64,000 bases of DNA from Candidatus Magasanikiibacteriota bacterium. Its GTDB lineage: Bacteria > Patescibacteria > ABY1 > Magasanikbacterales > 2-02-FULL-50-9b. The translations under genes and the position numbers were made by a program. Below, in pieces: positions 14,325 through 24,200 of the stretch (position 1 is its first letter; each line of letters starts with the position of its first letter). Location: assembly GCA_903893485.1 (NCBI GenBank), contig CAITMK010000012.1:89262-153261 (forward strand), in the 5' to 3' direction. The notes below the pieces were generated by a model. It ran no database searches, was not told the DNA's origin, and saw only the letters and a program-made list of their open reading frames with translations.

Positions 14325-16637
14325 ATGAGCACGCTCCTTTTTTTCAAAAAAAAGCAGATAGGTTTTTTGATATTTTTATTTGTTGCGGCAAGTTTTTTTG
14401 GGTGCAACGTGGTATATGCGGCGCCGGTCTCTTGGTCAAATGCAACTGTTCAGTCGGGAATCACTGCCGAACATTTAAAAATTTTATTTGATGTTTCAAG
14501 GGCGGAATATCAATCGATTTTTTTAGCAAGCGGTTCATTGATTCTGGATTATGCCTCGTCTGCTTCGGGTGCCCCCTGGGGAATAACTCAAGTTGACGCG
14601 TTTACCTTTGGTGTTGATTCATTTAGTGCTCCGATTTTATTTACCACATCAACGGCGGTATCTGGAATAACACTTCTCGCAAGTCATAGCGCGGGGAATG
14701 TGATATTTTACGGGAGTGGTGATAATGGCGCCTCGTTTTCTGCTGGTGGTACCGTGATTGATAAAATTTATTCCGGGGCAATACAAGGACGTGGGACATC
14801 GTCGGGGCGCTATGCACTTGCGGGATCAATGTTAAATGGCGACACCGGACTTTATGATGTTGAATTCGCAACAACAACAGGCTCAACGGTAAGAGGTTAT
14901 ACTACATCAACCGTTGCTTCAGGTTTTTCAAAAGTTCCGACGGTTGATTTTGTATATCAAACTGGGAAATCGGTAATTGCGTATGCAGATGGTCTCGATA
15001 ATATTTTGCATGTAGCAACCTCCACCGATGGTCCGCCTTGGACTTCATATGATTTTGTGACACCGTATAGTGGAAATGTGACGCCACCTCATGTGAAAGT
15101 CGCTGCAGACGGCACGATTTGGATTGCATATGAACAATCAAATGGAAGATTTACAAATGCAACAATTAATTTATTGCACTATGATCCTGTTTTAGGTTGG
15201 GTTAATGAAGTGGTTGATACGCTTGGTGTAAGAATTGCCTCATTGGGATACGATTTATCGCTGATAAACGGTACAACGCCGGTGCTTGCGTATTCGAGCC
15301 ATACATCGCCGCATACAACACTTCGTATCGCATATCGTAACGGTATTGATTCCGGATGTCTTTCTGGAAGTACCACAATGTATTCATGTAGCGATGTTGC
15401 AACGGGCGCGGATACGATAATCGATGGCGGGGGATCTGGAAATAAAATTAGCGTTGCTGCAGGATCTGGTGAGAATGCTGCGGTAGAATATTCTTCATCA
15501 AGTGATGGAGGCGCTATAAAAGTTGCATATGCTGATCTTTCACCGCTAAATATTCCGGATGTAAACGTGGCGCATTCGGGAATTTATGCGCCAGTTTCAA
15601 TTGTAAATCCGATGGTGGTTATAAATGAAGGAGCTACTACTACAACATCACGGTACGTGCGGATTCATCTTGCGGCGCATTCAGATGCGGGCGTTCAAAG
15701 CATGTCTTTATCGAGCGATCCTTCATTTTATGGGCAGTCTTGGCAGTCATTTCAGCAAGATTCTATATTTGATTTGGGTTCGTCGCCTGGTTTGCAGCGC
15801 GTGTATGCAAAATTTGCAAACAACACCGGTGCGGTTTCTACGGTTACATTTGCAGAAATCATGTATGAACCTGATATTGTTAATGCAGCGCCGCAGGCAG
15901 CCGTGCTGCCGCCAGTCATACCAGTTATATCGTCGGCGCCGCCAATATCAAGCCCGCCAACTCAACCGGTATTTTATGATTATTATTCTGGACCAGAGGT
16001 ACAACCTTTTATAAGCGAAACTCCGGCGCCGATTCCTGCGACAACAGAATCACAAATAAAAGTTGCTTGTCCTGAGCGCGCAAACGCTTTTTCAATTGGC
16101 GGACGCGTTTTGCAAATAAATAAAACAGGGAAACTATATGTTGCGATCGATGCGCTTCAGACGCTTTGTGAAATTCCAGACAAAAATGTTTTAGCGTCGT
16201 GGGGTGGAAAGGTTCAGGCGCATGTAGCAACGTTGCCAGCATATCGATTTTCAACGCCGCTACCATTTCGGCCAAGGACTATTGTACGCGCATCAAATGC
16301 GGCGACAAAATATTTTGTAAATACAAAAGGTGAGCTGCAAGCATTTCCATCGAATGCGGCGTTTATAAAATTAGGTTATACGAATTCGCCATCATATGTT
16401 TCTGCTAAAAATGTTCTCGCAAAATATGATCGATCTGCAGCGCTAGTAAATTCGGCAATTCATCCGGATGGCACTTTGTTTGTATTAAACAAGTCGCAGG
16501 GTGAATATGCAATTTTGCAGGAGCGGACGCTGCATACAATAAGTTTGGCTCGGTTAAAGTTGTATGGTGAACGCCCAACCCGCGCAATTACGCTACAAAA
16601 AGGCGAGTCATACCCCCTGGGTAAAAGTTGGAATTGA
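14325..16637 (+). CDS. Large secreted protein with propeller-like N-terminal half
   Basis: 770 residues. A lysine-rich N-terminus and hydrophobic core (1-31, up to VVYAAPV) form a signal peptide, with a cysteine at residue 27. Residues 40-420 contain repeated strands such as PTVDFVYQTGKSVIAYADG and NGTTPVLAYSS that resemble a beta-propeller. A proline-rich linker (about 525-575, PPVIPVISSAPPISSPP) follows. The last 190 residues carry degenerate repeats (FVNTKGELQAFPS, IHPDGTLFVLNKSQGEYAIL) seen in cell-surface proteins. No enzyme signature is seen. A surface or secreted role is inferred from the export signal and the neighbours. Confidence 0.7.
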   Translation: MSTLLFFKKKQIGFLIFLFVAASFFGCNVVYAAPVSWSNATVQSGITAEHLKILFDVSRAEYQSIFLASGSLILDYASSASGAPWGITQVDAFTFGVDSFSAPILFTTSTAVSGITLLASHSAGNVIFYGSGDNGASFSAGGTVIDKIYSGAIQGRGTSSGRYALAGSMLNGDTGLYDVEFATTTGSTVRGYTTSTVASGFSKVPTVDFVYQTGKSVIAYADGLDNILHVATSTDGPPWTSYDFVTPYSGNVTPPHVKVAADGTIWIAYEQSNGRFTNATINLLHYDPVLGWVNEVVDTLGVRIASLGYDLSLINGTTPVLAYSSHTSPHTTLRIAYRNGIDSGCLSGSTTMYSCSDVATGADTIIDGGGSGNKISVAAGSGENAAVEYSSSSDGGAIKVAYADLSPLNIPDVNVAHSGIYAPVSIVNPMVVINEGATTTTSRYVRIHLAAHSDAGVQSMSLSSDPSFYGQSWQSFQQDSIFDLGSSPGLQRVYAKFANNTGAVSTVTFAEIMYEPDIVNAAPQAAVLPPVIPVISSAPPISSPPTQPVFYDYYSGPEVQPFISETPAPIPATTESQIKVACPERANAFSIGGRVLQINKTGKLYVAIDALQTLCEIPDKNVLASWGGKVQAHVATLPAYRFSTPLPFRPRTIVRASNAATKYFVNTKGELQAFPSNAAFIKLGYTNSPSYVSAKNVLAKYDRSAALVNSAIHPDGTLFVLNKSQGEYAILQERTLHTISLARLKLYGERPTRAITLQKGESYPLGKSWN

Positions 16638-16662
16638 CGAGTTTTGAATCATGTGATATAGT
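16634..16662 (+). promoter_or_regulatory. Promoter of tRNA-Leu
   Basis: TTGACG (16634-16639), a 17-base spacer and TATAGT (16657-16662), 14 bases before the tRNA. The -35 overlaps the stop codon of the previous gene. Confidence 0.8.
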
Positions 16663-16676
16663 TTTGCCACCTTTTT

Positions 16677-16762
16677 GCGGACGTGGCGGAATGGTATACG
16701 CGCCAGCTTGAGGTGCTGGTGGGGGCAACCCTGTGGAGGTTCGAGTCCTCTCGTCCGCACCA
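16677..16762 (+). tRNA. tRNA-Leu (anticodon GAG)
   Basis: The acceptor stem GCGGACG (16677-16683) pairs with CGTCCGC (16752-16758), and ACCA is encoded. The anticodon stem CCAGC/GCTGG encloses loop TTGAGGT with GAG at 16710-16712. The long variable arm typical of class II tRNA-Leu is present. It reads CUC and CUU codons. Confidence 0.95.
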
Positions 16763-16840
16763 GGATGGTCACTCTTTATAAAAAAGCAAATCGGACACTA
16801 AGATCTTTCGCACACTTTGTGTGCTCAGGTCTTCGCGCCT

Positions 16841-16875
16841 CGCTCGCAATTGCGCACTTCGCGCAAGCGCGAGCG
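16841..16875. repeat. Long imperfect hairpin between two tRNA genes
   Basis: CGCTCGC and TTGCGC pair with GCGCAA and GCGAGCG around a five-base loop, with only a 2x2 internal mismatch. A smaller GCACAC/GTGTGC hairpin lies at 16810-16824. No T-run follows. It may help process the tRNA transcript or be a palindromic intergenic element. The remaining 16763-16890 spacer shows no gene. Confidence 0.6.
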
Positions 16876-16890
16876 CACAATTGCTCACTC

Positions 16891-16967
16891 GGACGCTTAG
16901 CTCAGTTGGTTAGAGCACCTCGTTTACACCGAGGGGGTCGTAAGTTCGAATCTTACAGCGTCTACCA
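16891..16967 (+). tRNA. tRNA-Val (anticodon TAC)
   Basis: Acceptor GGACGCT pairs with AGCGTCT (first pair G-U), with encoded ACCA. The anticodon stem CCTCG/CGAGG holds TTTACAC with TAC at 16925-16927. The T-loop is TTCGAAT. It probably shares the tRNA-Leu promoter. Confidence 0.94.
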
Positions 16968-16969
16968 CA

Positions 16970-16998
16970 AAAACCGCCTCCTCACAGGCGGTTTTTGT
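16970..16998 (+). terminator. Terminator after tRNA-Val
   Basis: AAAACCGCCT CCTCAC AGGCGGTTTTTGT forms a perfect stem with a T5 tail immediately after the CCA end. Confidence 0.88.
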
Positions 16999-17072
16999 AT
17001 TGGCAAAAATTGCTATATCTATTTATCACGTTTAACCCTATATTCAATTTATCATTAACAATTAAAAAATAA

Positions 17073-18299
17073 ATGAAAATTTTTAATAAGAAATCACTCG
17101 CATTTGCTTGTGTAATTTCTTCGGCAATTAGTTTGGGCGGCCCAATCGTGGCGTTTGCGGCAGGTCCAGTGACAGTTAACCTATTATCTGCAGGTAACTA
17201 TACTATTTTGGCAAAGTCAGGCATTTCAACAACAGGCACTACAAAAATTGTGGGCGACATCGGCGTTAGCCCCGCGGCCGCAACTTTTATTACAGGCTTT
17301 GGCCTAAGCCTAACTGTGGCGAACCCTTACGCAACAGCACCTCAAGTAACGGGTAAAGTTTATTCACCAAATTACGCATCGCCAACACCTACAAACATTT
17401 CAACCGCGGTAAATGATATGCAGACTGCATATACCGATGCGGCAGGTCGCACCAACCCAACTGCAACCGAATTAGGATCGGGGAATATTGGTGGCATGAC
17501 CTTAGCCCCAGGATTATATAAATGGGGTACGAGCGTAACAATTCCAAGTAATTTGATATTAGCTGGTGGTGCAGATGATGTTTGGATTTTTCAAATCGCA
17601 CAAACACTCAATGTTAGTTCTGCTACAAAAGTGCTTTTGAGCGGCGACGCACAGGCAAGTAACATTTTTTGGGTGGTTGGTGGCCAAACAACAATTGGCA
17701 CCACTGCATCTTTTGTTGGCAACATTTTAGATCAAACCGCAATTGTATTAAACACCGGTGCATCTTTAGATGGTCGCGCACTCGCTCAAACCGCGGTTAC
17801 CTTAGATTCTAATTCAGTGACGGCTTCAGTGCCAACACTGATTTTAAATCCGACGCCAGTTGCTGTAACACCAGCACCGGTGTTCACGACTCCAACGGTG
17901 GTTGTCTCGCCACAAGCTCCAATCGTGAGTGCTCCTGCGGTAAGCAATGTTATTGCTAGTAATAATGGTCCGATTCCATTTGGCTTGATTTCGGCTCCAG
18001 CTGCATCAAGTTTTGTTGCTGTGCCAGCTGCGGCTGCGACAACTGGTTTGCAGATCAAATCAATCACAAAAAATCTTGTTCAAAGTGGTGCGGGAAATGA
18101 TATAACGGTATTACAACAGTTTCTTATTGCGCAGAATAAAGGTTCTGCAGCACGAGCGTTGGGAAAAGTGGGCGCAACCTCACATTTTGGGGTATTAACC
18201 CGTGCTGCTTTGGCGGAGTTTCAGAAAAATGTTGGCATTGTTCCAGCGCTAGGAAATTTTGGCGCAATTACAAGAGCGTATATTAGCTTACATTACTAA
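17073..18299 (+). CDS. DUF3494 ice-binding-type secreted protein with wall-binding C-terminus
   Basis: 408 residues. A signal peptide spans 1-30 (ending VAFAAGP). Residues 31-252 form a DUF3494 domain: NLLSAGNYTILAKSGISTTG, then VGDIGVSP, then LAPGLYKWGTSVTIPSNLIL and DDVWIFQIAQTLNVSS. This is the discontinuous beta-helix of type 1 ice-binding proteins and related adhesins. A Pro/Val/Ala linker (about 255-325) leads to a peptidoglycan-binding-like module (about 328-408, LQQFLIAQNKGSAARALG...GNFGAITRAYI) nearly identical in plan to the end of the 7030 gene. True ice binding is not shown; many DUF3494 proteins are surface adhesins. Confidence 0.9.
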   Translation: MKIFNKKSLAFACVISSAISLGGPIVAFAAGPVTVNLLSAGNYTILAKSGISTTGTTKIVGDIGVSPAAATFITGFGLSLTVANPYATAPQVTGKVYSPNYASPTPTNISTAVNDMQTAYTDAAGRTNPTATELGSGNIGGMTLAPGLYKWGTSVTIPSNLILAGGADDVWIFQIAQTLNVSSATKVLLSGDAQASNIFWVVGGQTTIGTTASFVGNILDQTAIVLNTGASLDGRALAQTAVTLDSNSVTASVPTLILNPTPVAVTPAPVFTTPTVVVSPQAPIVSAPAVSNVIASNNGPIPFGLISAPAASSFVAVPAAAATTGLQIKSITKNLVQSGAGNDITVLQQFLIAQNKGSAARALGKVGATSHFGVLTRAALAEFQKNVGIVPALGNFGAITRAYISLHY

Positions 18300-18308
18300 T
18301 TAAATTGT

Positions 18309-18809
18309 ATGAGTCATTTCCGTGTCGGCGTATTAATTTCAAGCATCATATTATTTGGTGCGGGTTGTGCTACGCCGGCACAGCCGGTCGCGGCGATTGT
18401 GCCGCCAAGCTACTATACAAATATCGTTAAAGCCACCAAAGATAATACTGATTTTCGTCGTGTATTATTTACCGGGCCAAATAGTCAGTTGGTGATTATG
18501 AATATTCCGCCTGGCACTGAAGTTGGTGAAGAGACTCATAAATATGCTGAGCAAACTTTATTTTTTTTATCTGGTACGGGCGAGGGAATGCTTGGTGATA
18601 AAAAATTTCCCATTGTGGCAGGTGATGTAGTTATGGTGACCGCGGGCACCAAACATAATTTTTGGAATACCGGCAAAAATGATCTCAAAATATATACGGT
18701 GTATGCACCACCAAACCATATTGATGGACGCGTGCATCATACCAAGGCAGATGCAGTCGCTGATGTGGCTGATGAAGCCGTGGGCGAGGCCCCACCGAAA
18801 ATAAAATAA
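18309..18809 (+). CDS. Cupin-domain lipoprotein
   Basis: 166 residues. The N-terminus has a lipobox (IILFGAGC, modified Cys about 20), so the mature protein should be lipid-anchored outside the membrane. The cupin-2 barrel follows: NIPPGTEVGEETHKYAEQT with metal-type His/Glu residues, then GDVVMVTAGTKHNFWNTG and LKIYTVYAPPNHIDG. Its C-terminus is short and charged. It follows the ice-binding-type gene by 9 bases, suggesting co-transcription. Extracytoplasmic cupins of this plan are uncharacterised, and the ligand is unknown. Confidence 0.82.
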   Translation: MSHFRVGVLISSIILFGAGCATPAQPVAAIVPPSYYTNIVKATKDNTDFRRVLFTGPNSQLVIMNIPPGTEVGEETHKYAEQTLFFLSGTGEGMLGDKKFPIVAGDVVMVTAGTKHNFWNTGKNDLKIYTVYAPPNHIDGRVHHTKADAVADVADEAVGEAPPKIK

Positions 18810-18833
18810 GTGGTATTGAATTTCTAATTGCGT

Positions 18834-18839
18834 TATAAT
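18834..18839 (+). promoter_or_regulatory. -10 box of the 18849 gene
   Basis: A perfect TATAAT, nine bases before the chosen ATG at 18849. It argues against the alternative start at 18828, which would lie upstream of transcription. Confidence 0.5.
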
Positions 18840-18848
18840 GATTTTGTT

Positions 18849-19103
18849 ATGCAACAACAGATCATTGGGCTCATTGCAATTGGTGTTGGTTTCAGCATGG
18901 TTTATAAAACCCGAGGCTGGACTGAATTTTTAGGTCGCAACGATTGGGCCGAAGATAAACTCGGTCCTGGTGGCACACAATTATTTTACAAATTAATAGG
19001 CACGGGTATTTGCATCTTAGGAATTTTTGGAGTAACCGGAATTTTAGATGGCTTTGTTTACGGAATTGCATCGACCGTTTTTATTGGCGCTAAACCACAA
19101 TGA
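18849..19103 (+). CDS. Small two-pass membrane protein, 84 aa
   Basis: Hydrophobic segments at about 3-17 (IIGLIAIGVGFSMVY) and 50-75 (LIGTGICILGIFGVTGILDGF) flank a polar loop containing TEFLGRNDWAEDKLGPGG. That loop resembles short membrane proteins often annotated as hypothetical in candidate-phyla genomes. Its stop overlaps the start of the methyltransferase by 4 bases, so the two are translationally coupled. Function unknown. Confidence 0.68.
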   Translation: MQQQIIGLIAIGVGFSMVYKTRGWTEFLGRNDWAEDKLGPGGTQLFYKLIGTGICILGIFGVTGILDGFVYGIASTVFIGAKPQ

Positions 19104-19678
19104 GTATGCAACATCACGGAGTGCCATCATTTACTGAAAACACCGGTGCGGTAATACAACCACTTGCAGTGCTTAAAGGGCTCGGTGTTGGCGCGCATGC
19201 CCGCATTGCAGATTTTGGAGCAGGGCACGGGCATTTTACATTTGCCGCGGCGCAACTCGTTGGCAAAGATGGACTGGTGTATGCCGTTGAAATTCAGGAA
19301 CCACTCGTTCTGGCGCTACACCACGAAACAAAATCACGTGCACTTCATAACGTGTATCCGATTCATGCAGACGCAACAGTTTTAGGCGGCACAAAAATCC
19401 CTGATGATGTGATTGATTTTGTTTTTTTGATGAGTAATCACGTAGATGCGGCGATGCAGCGTGCGATGATGCAGGAGGCAGTGCGCATCACTAAATTACT
19501 TGGCAATATAATTGTGATTGATTGGCTTGACGGAGCCACGGTGCCATTTGCGCCTGCAATTACGCAGCGTGTTTCCAAAGAAGACACGCTTAAAAATGGC
19601 TTAAGTCTGGGCCTTGGTGTTATTGACGAATTTCGCCCGGGCAGGTATCATTACGGCGTTAGATTTCACAAACGATAA
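19100..19678 (+). CDS. Class I SAM-dependent methyltransferase
   Basis: 192 residues with a Rossmann methyltransferase core. Motif I is ADFGAGHGHFTFAAAQLVG (about 33-51), the acidic residue after strand 2 is in YAVEIQ, and the motif II/III region (ADATVLGGTKIPDDVIDFVF) is followed by the strand LLGNIIVIDWLDG. Substrate unknown; the architecture resembles small UbiE/YcgJ-like enzymes that methylate small molecules or proteins. It overlaps the preceding membrane gene and is 17 bases before the next, so it belongs to a short operon. Confidence 0.85.
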   Translation: MSMQHHGVPSFTENTGAVIQPLAVLKGLGVGAHARIADFGAGHGHFTFAAAQLVGKDGLVYAVEIQEPLVLALHHETKSRALHNVYPIHADATVLGGTKIPDDVIDFVFLMSNHVDAAMQRAMMQEAVRITKLLGNIIVIDWLDGATVPFAPAITQRVSKEDTLKNGLSLGLGVIDEFRPGRYHYGVRFHKR

Positions 19679-19695
19679 TTCAGGAGGTTCACCGT

Positions 19696-20097
19696 ATGAT
19701 GCAACTTTTTACCGTAAACTATTGGTTTGGTTTTCCCGCTTTTATTTCGTCACCATTTTTGACCGCTTTACTGGTTATTTTTGGCATCTCACTTGTTGCC
19801 GGCTTAGCTATCATGGGCAACGAACAAAAAATTCAGAATCGTTTGTATCGTCAGGTTGCGCTTCGTTCTTCATATACTGCAACATGGATTGGTGCTGTCG
19901 GTTTGGTGCTCACGTTCATGCGTGTAGAACGCGCACCACTTTTCATGTATCGTTTTTGGTTTTTGTTTTTAATTACTGTTCTCGTGCTTCAGGTATGGCG
20001 CATTCGCAAATATGCACTGCGTCGCAAAGTACAGCTCGATGAAGAAACGCGCCGTTACGAAACATACGGCAAATATATTCCACACGGCAAAAAGTAA
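19696..20097 (+). CDS. Three-pass membrane protein, 133 aa
   Basis: Hydrophobic helices lie at about 20-42, 60-78 and 84-101, followed by a basic cytoplasmic tail (RIRKYALRRKVQLDEETRRY) ending YGKYIPHGKK. No family motif is recognised. CAGGAGG, eight bases before ATG, is a true Shine-Dalgarno; it stands out because most core-type genes in this window lack one. YraN starts one base after its stop. Confidence 0.7.
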   Translation: MMQLFTVNYWFGFPAFISSPFLTALLVIFGISLVAGLAIMGNEQKIQNRLYRQVALRSSYTATWIGAVGLVLTFMRVERAPLFMYRFWFLFLITVLVLQVWRIRKYALRRKVQLDEETRRYETYGKYIPHGKK

Positions 20098-20098
20098 T

Positions 20099-20458
20099 AT
20101 GCGCGTCCGGGGGGACATGGGGGAACACATTGCCCGTCGCTATATCCAAGCGGCGGGTTTTGTTATTGTGGCGAACAATTTTTGTGTTCAAGGCGCCGAG
20201 GTGGATATTATTGCACGTGCGCCAGATGGCTGTTTGGTTTTTTTTGAGGTGAAGTTGCGGGCGCGCGAACCCGTGGATCATGCGGCCGTGCTGCCACGCG
20301 CAAAATTAGCGCGCATGCAAAAAGCTGCGCGCGCTTTTTTGACGCAGCACCAATGTGGTGGGGCAATGCGATTTGATTTATTACTACTTATTCCAAACGA
20401 GGCAGCGCGCACCATGTGTGTGATTTGGCATAAGAATGTGGGTTTGACGGGGTGGTGA
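20099..20458 (+). CDS. yraN: YraN family (UPF0102) nuclease-like protein
   Basis: 119 residues from ATG 20099, chosen because GDMGEHIARRYIQAAGF is the conserved UPF0102 N-terminus. An upstream in-frame start at 20012 would overlap the previous gene by 86 bases. The restriction-endonuclease-like core is visible as AEVDIIARAPDG followed by VFFEVKLRAR (the D...E-x-K metal site). Function is not established in most bacteria; family members are proposed to act on nucleic acids. It ends the small operon begun at 18849. Confidence 0.88.
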   Translation: MRVRGDMGEHIARRYIQAAGFVIVANNFCVQGAEVDIIARAPDGCLVFFEVKLRAREPVDHAAVLPRAKLARMQKAARAFLTQHQCGGAMRFDLLLLIPNEAARTMCVIWHKNVGLTGW

Positions 20459-20502
20459 AATTGCGATATTATAGGGGCGTTCAATATTTTCTTTCTCACT
20501 CC

Positions 20503-20579
20503 GGGCAATTAGCTCAGTTGGTTAGAGCGCTACATTGACATTGTAGAGGTCAGAAGTTCGAATCTTCTATTGCCCACCA
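20503..20579 (+). tRNA. tRNA-Val (anticodon GAC)
   Basis: Acceptor GGGCAAT pairs with ATTGCCC, with encoded ACCA. The anticodon arm CTACA/TGTAG encloses TTGACAT with GAC at 20537-20539. It is the second valine tRNA of the window. Confidence 0.95.
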
Positions 20580-20610
20580 AAAAAATCCACCCACGTCGGT
20601 GGATTTTTTT
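20580..20610 (+). terminator. Terminator after tRNA-Val(GAC)
   Basis: AAATCCACC / GGTGGATTTTTTT with a short CACGTC loop follows directly after the tRNA end. Confidence 0.88.
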
Positions 20611-20676
20611 ATCCACAGAAATATTGAACACAAATTGTATGCTATACTTTAAAGTATCAAATTCTTAAAATTTTTT

Positions 20677-21237
20677 ATGATTAATAAAAATAATCTCGCA
20701 ATCCTTGGAAGTGTAATACTTTCACTTGGAACTGCAGCGCCTCTTGGTGTGTTTGCTGCAAATGTGCCAAGTGTAAAACCGCCTACTGTGGTAAGAGCGC
20801 CACAAGCGATGACAGGTCAACATGGAAAGACTGGTGTACTTACACACCAAAGTCATTTATTTGGTACGGTCACCGCAGTTAACGCATCAGGTTTTACCTT
20901 TACCAGCGATTCCCTGAGCGCGCCAAAAAAAATGAAAACAGCAAGTGGAACAGCATTGTCAGCCGCCCCACTGGATTTCACGGTGCAGACAGATACTAAG
21001 ACGCTTACACTTGCTATCGGTGCTCAATCTGCAGGCAGTCAAGCAGCCGTTAAAGTCGGTGATCATATACTTGTCATGGGTAATTTAAATAATACAACAA
21101 ATACTGTAGCGGCAACACGCATTATGATTATGCCTGCACCAGGTGCTGTAAGACAGTTTACTCCAGATAAAACAGGTCTGAGTAAATTTATGCAAGCAAA
21201 GTTGCCAGCGGGTTTTAAACCACTCACCAAAAAATAA
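20677..21237 (+). CDS. Secreted DUF5666-like protein
   Basis: 186 residues. A signal peptide spans 1-28 (ending GVFAANV). The mature part contains HLFGTVTAVNASGFTFTSDS, then DFTVQTDTKTLTL and VKVGDHILVMGNLNNTTNTV, the OB-like pattern of DUF5666 domains. A basic tail follows (LPAGFKPLTKK). Such proteins are exported and of unknown function. A TATACT at 20643-20648 may be the -10. The 4081-residue gene starts 32 bases downstream. Confidence 0.68.
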   Translation: MINKNNLAILGSVILSLGTAAPLGVFAANVPSVKPPTVVRAPQAMTGQHGKTGVLTHQSHLFGTVTAVNASGFTFTSDSLSAPKKMKTASGTALSAAPLDFTVQTDTKTLTLAIGAQSAGSQAAVKVGDHILVMGNLNNTTNTVAATRIMIMPAPGAVRQFTPDKTGLSKFMQAKLPAGFKPLTKK

Positions 21238-21269
21238 AATAAGCAAGTTCTTTCAACAGACCCTATAAC

Positions 21270-24200
21270 ATGAACCTGCTTTTCAGAAAAAAAAGCGCAT
21301 ACATACTACTGAGCATCATGAATGCCACCATGTTGTTGCTTTTTTTGCCGACTTCAGTTCATGCAACACCTGTATCACATCCAGGACAAATTAAAATTTC
21401 AGTTTTTGATGAACTTCGCCAGCCGGTTCAAAATGCGGATATCGGAGTGAGTTGTGGAAATAGTTCACCTGTTGATACGGGTATTCCCACAGATTATTCA
21501 GGAACCGAATATATCGATCCGGCCACGTTGTTGGGCGCGAGTTGCGTAAGCGGCGATCCGATTATTATTCAGGTTGCAAGCAGCACCTTGGTAACTCAAA
21601 CATATCCGGTTATCAATGCCGCATCCAATTATTATTCTGATATTGATCCGGATAGCGCCCTGACATATCATGACGGTTCAAATAACGTATATTCATTCGG
21701 TGTTGAAACAACTGGTCAATACGATGCATCGTTTTGGAACATGTCGGATGATCCGCTTGGTCTGAGTTTTCCAACGGGTACACCAGACGCAGTGGTCCCA
21801 AACTATTCTGGCACGCCACTTTTAAATTTTGATTGGAGCGGTTCTAGTCCAACAGGGGGCATTAGCGGCTATGATTGGGATGCTGAATTTACGAAAACAG
21901 TTACGACAGGAGAGGGCATGTACGAATTTGATGCGGGTGTAGATGATGGAATACGCGTATACATAGATGATACACCTCTGACTCCCGACGGCTGGACAAC
22001 GCAGGGCATTGGCACACTGTATTCATGGAAGACTCACCTTACTGCAGGATCGCACACGATTAAAGTTGATTATTTTCAAGGTGGCGGAGGCTCTGCGCTC
22101 AAGACTGCATTTTATCCAATTTTTCCCGCAAGTCCTGTCTTAAGTGTTGTAAAACCAATTATTTCTCCGCTCGATGACGCATTTTCGTCGCCAATAATAA
22201 CCATTAATGCATCGGTCGCTGGAAATATTACCTCAAGTGGAAGCTGTAGTTATTCAGGAAGTGTGAATAGCGGCAATACGGACATTCCACTTTCACTTTC
22301 TCCGCTTGATGGCGACCATAGCGATTGCACGCTCACACTTACTGATCCAAGTACAGATTTATCAAATACAATTAGCGTGCCAAGCTTTACCGCGGCTTCG
22401 GGCTATCAGACACACTACATTTCAAGCTGTCAGGATCTTGAAAATGTTGGTAATAATCCAAATACATATCTCGATCAAATCACCTTAACAAATTCAATTG
22501 ATTGTACCGGAATCGATTTTGCACCGCTTTCATTTGGAGGCAACGCATTTCAAGGTTTTTTTGATGGGGGGTATAACACAATTTCAAATCTTTCAATTAA
22601 TCAGCCGGGGATTGACGGTGTCGGTCTTTTTTCTGCGACCAACGCCGCCCTCATGGGAAACGTGACGATTACAGGGTCGGGCGTGGCGGGTCGCAACGAG
22701 GTGGGTGCGTTTGTTGGTTATGCGCGTAACACAAATTTTGTGAGCGTTTCAAGTACGATGGCGGTATCCAATGGTACCGGATCCGGTAGTTGGGGTGTTG
22801 GTGGTTTGGTCGGATACTTAAATTATGATGATGGTTTGAATCATAACCTGAATCATTTGTATGTTAGCGGTACGGTTACCTCCACTGCCAGCACAATCGG
22901 TGGTATTGCTGGTGAAATGGATGTCACTTATGCTGGCACAAATGTTTTGGTTCAATCAGTTACTTCAACAGCAGTTATCGGATCGGCGGATTTTCCGTCA
23001 TCAGAAAGCGGTGGACTTTTTGGAGATGTTTGGTCAATTAATACTTCAGACGCCGCATCAACTACTTTGACAATTGATCACGCGTACGCAAGTGGTGATG
23101 TTTTTGGTGGAGGCGGTGGTTGGAGTAATACAGGCGGTCTTGTTGGATTATTCGAATCAGTTACGAATGGCGGCCCACTCGCAATTTCAGTTACTTCATC
23201 AACTGCTGCGGGAAATGTTACAAGCAATAATGGATATGCTGGTGGATTTATCGGGGATAACGTTATTTATTATGCAGACCATGATTTTCAACAGACATTT
23301 GATGGCGACTTAGCAACAGGTTCTGTAGTAGGGGATGCGTTTAGTCGGTATGTCGGTGGTTTTCTTGGGTTTGTAAACATGAATAATGATGCTGGCGTTC
23401 ACCAGGAACTACTCATAAAAAATAGTGTAGCATCTGGCAGTACAGTTCAAGGCTACTTATATGTTGGTGGTTTTGTTGGTGGTGATGATGGCGATTCCGG
23501 GCAAGTGAGACTTAATTACGATTACTCGAGCGGTGGTTTGATTTTCCAAAATGACTATTCTTCTGCAAACGTGACTCATGCGGTGGACAGCAGTAATAAT
23601 TATTTTGGTGGATTTGCAGGTATTTTAAATGGCAACGCATCCGATAGTATTCAGTACCCAGCTGCGATTGCTGTCGATCAGTGTGCCGCGGTTGGTTCTG
23701 TTACCGCAGAAAATAGTGCTGCAGTTGGTGGTTTTGTTGGCGAAATTGATGGTAATGTTGCGATAACAAATTCGTATAGTACGGGCGATACGGTAGGGGC
23801 TGTTTACACGGGTGGTTTTGTCGGTGTATTAGGCGCCGTGAATCCAGGTTCATTGGTACCAGATGGCATTGCAGCTTCATATAGTACAGGCGCAGTAACT
23901 TCTACAAGCGATTATGCTGGCGGTTTTGCCGGCTATCTTATTACTAGCGAAATGATTGGTGATTATGCTGTCAGTCATGTAAGCACGCCAGGTGATAATC
24001 ACGGTGGTTTGATGGGTGGAATTAGTGGTGGAATACCTCCAGCATATGATGTGTATGACCAAGCACGCACGGGTCAAATTGAGCTTATGGCTGGTGCGGG
24101 TGTTGACGCGCCAATGTTTGGCCTTATGGCAGTAAACGGCGATGGTACTGGGAGTAATCCAGTTCCTGATGACGCCTATTTTTTCAATTCAACCTCAACA

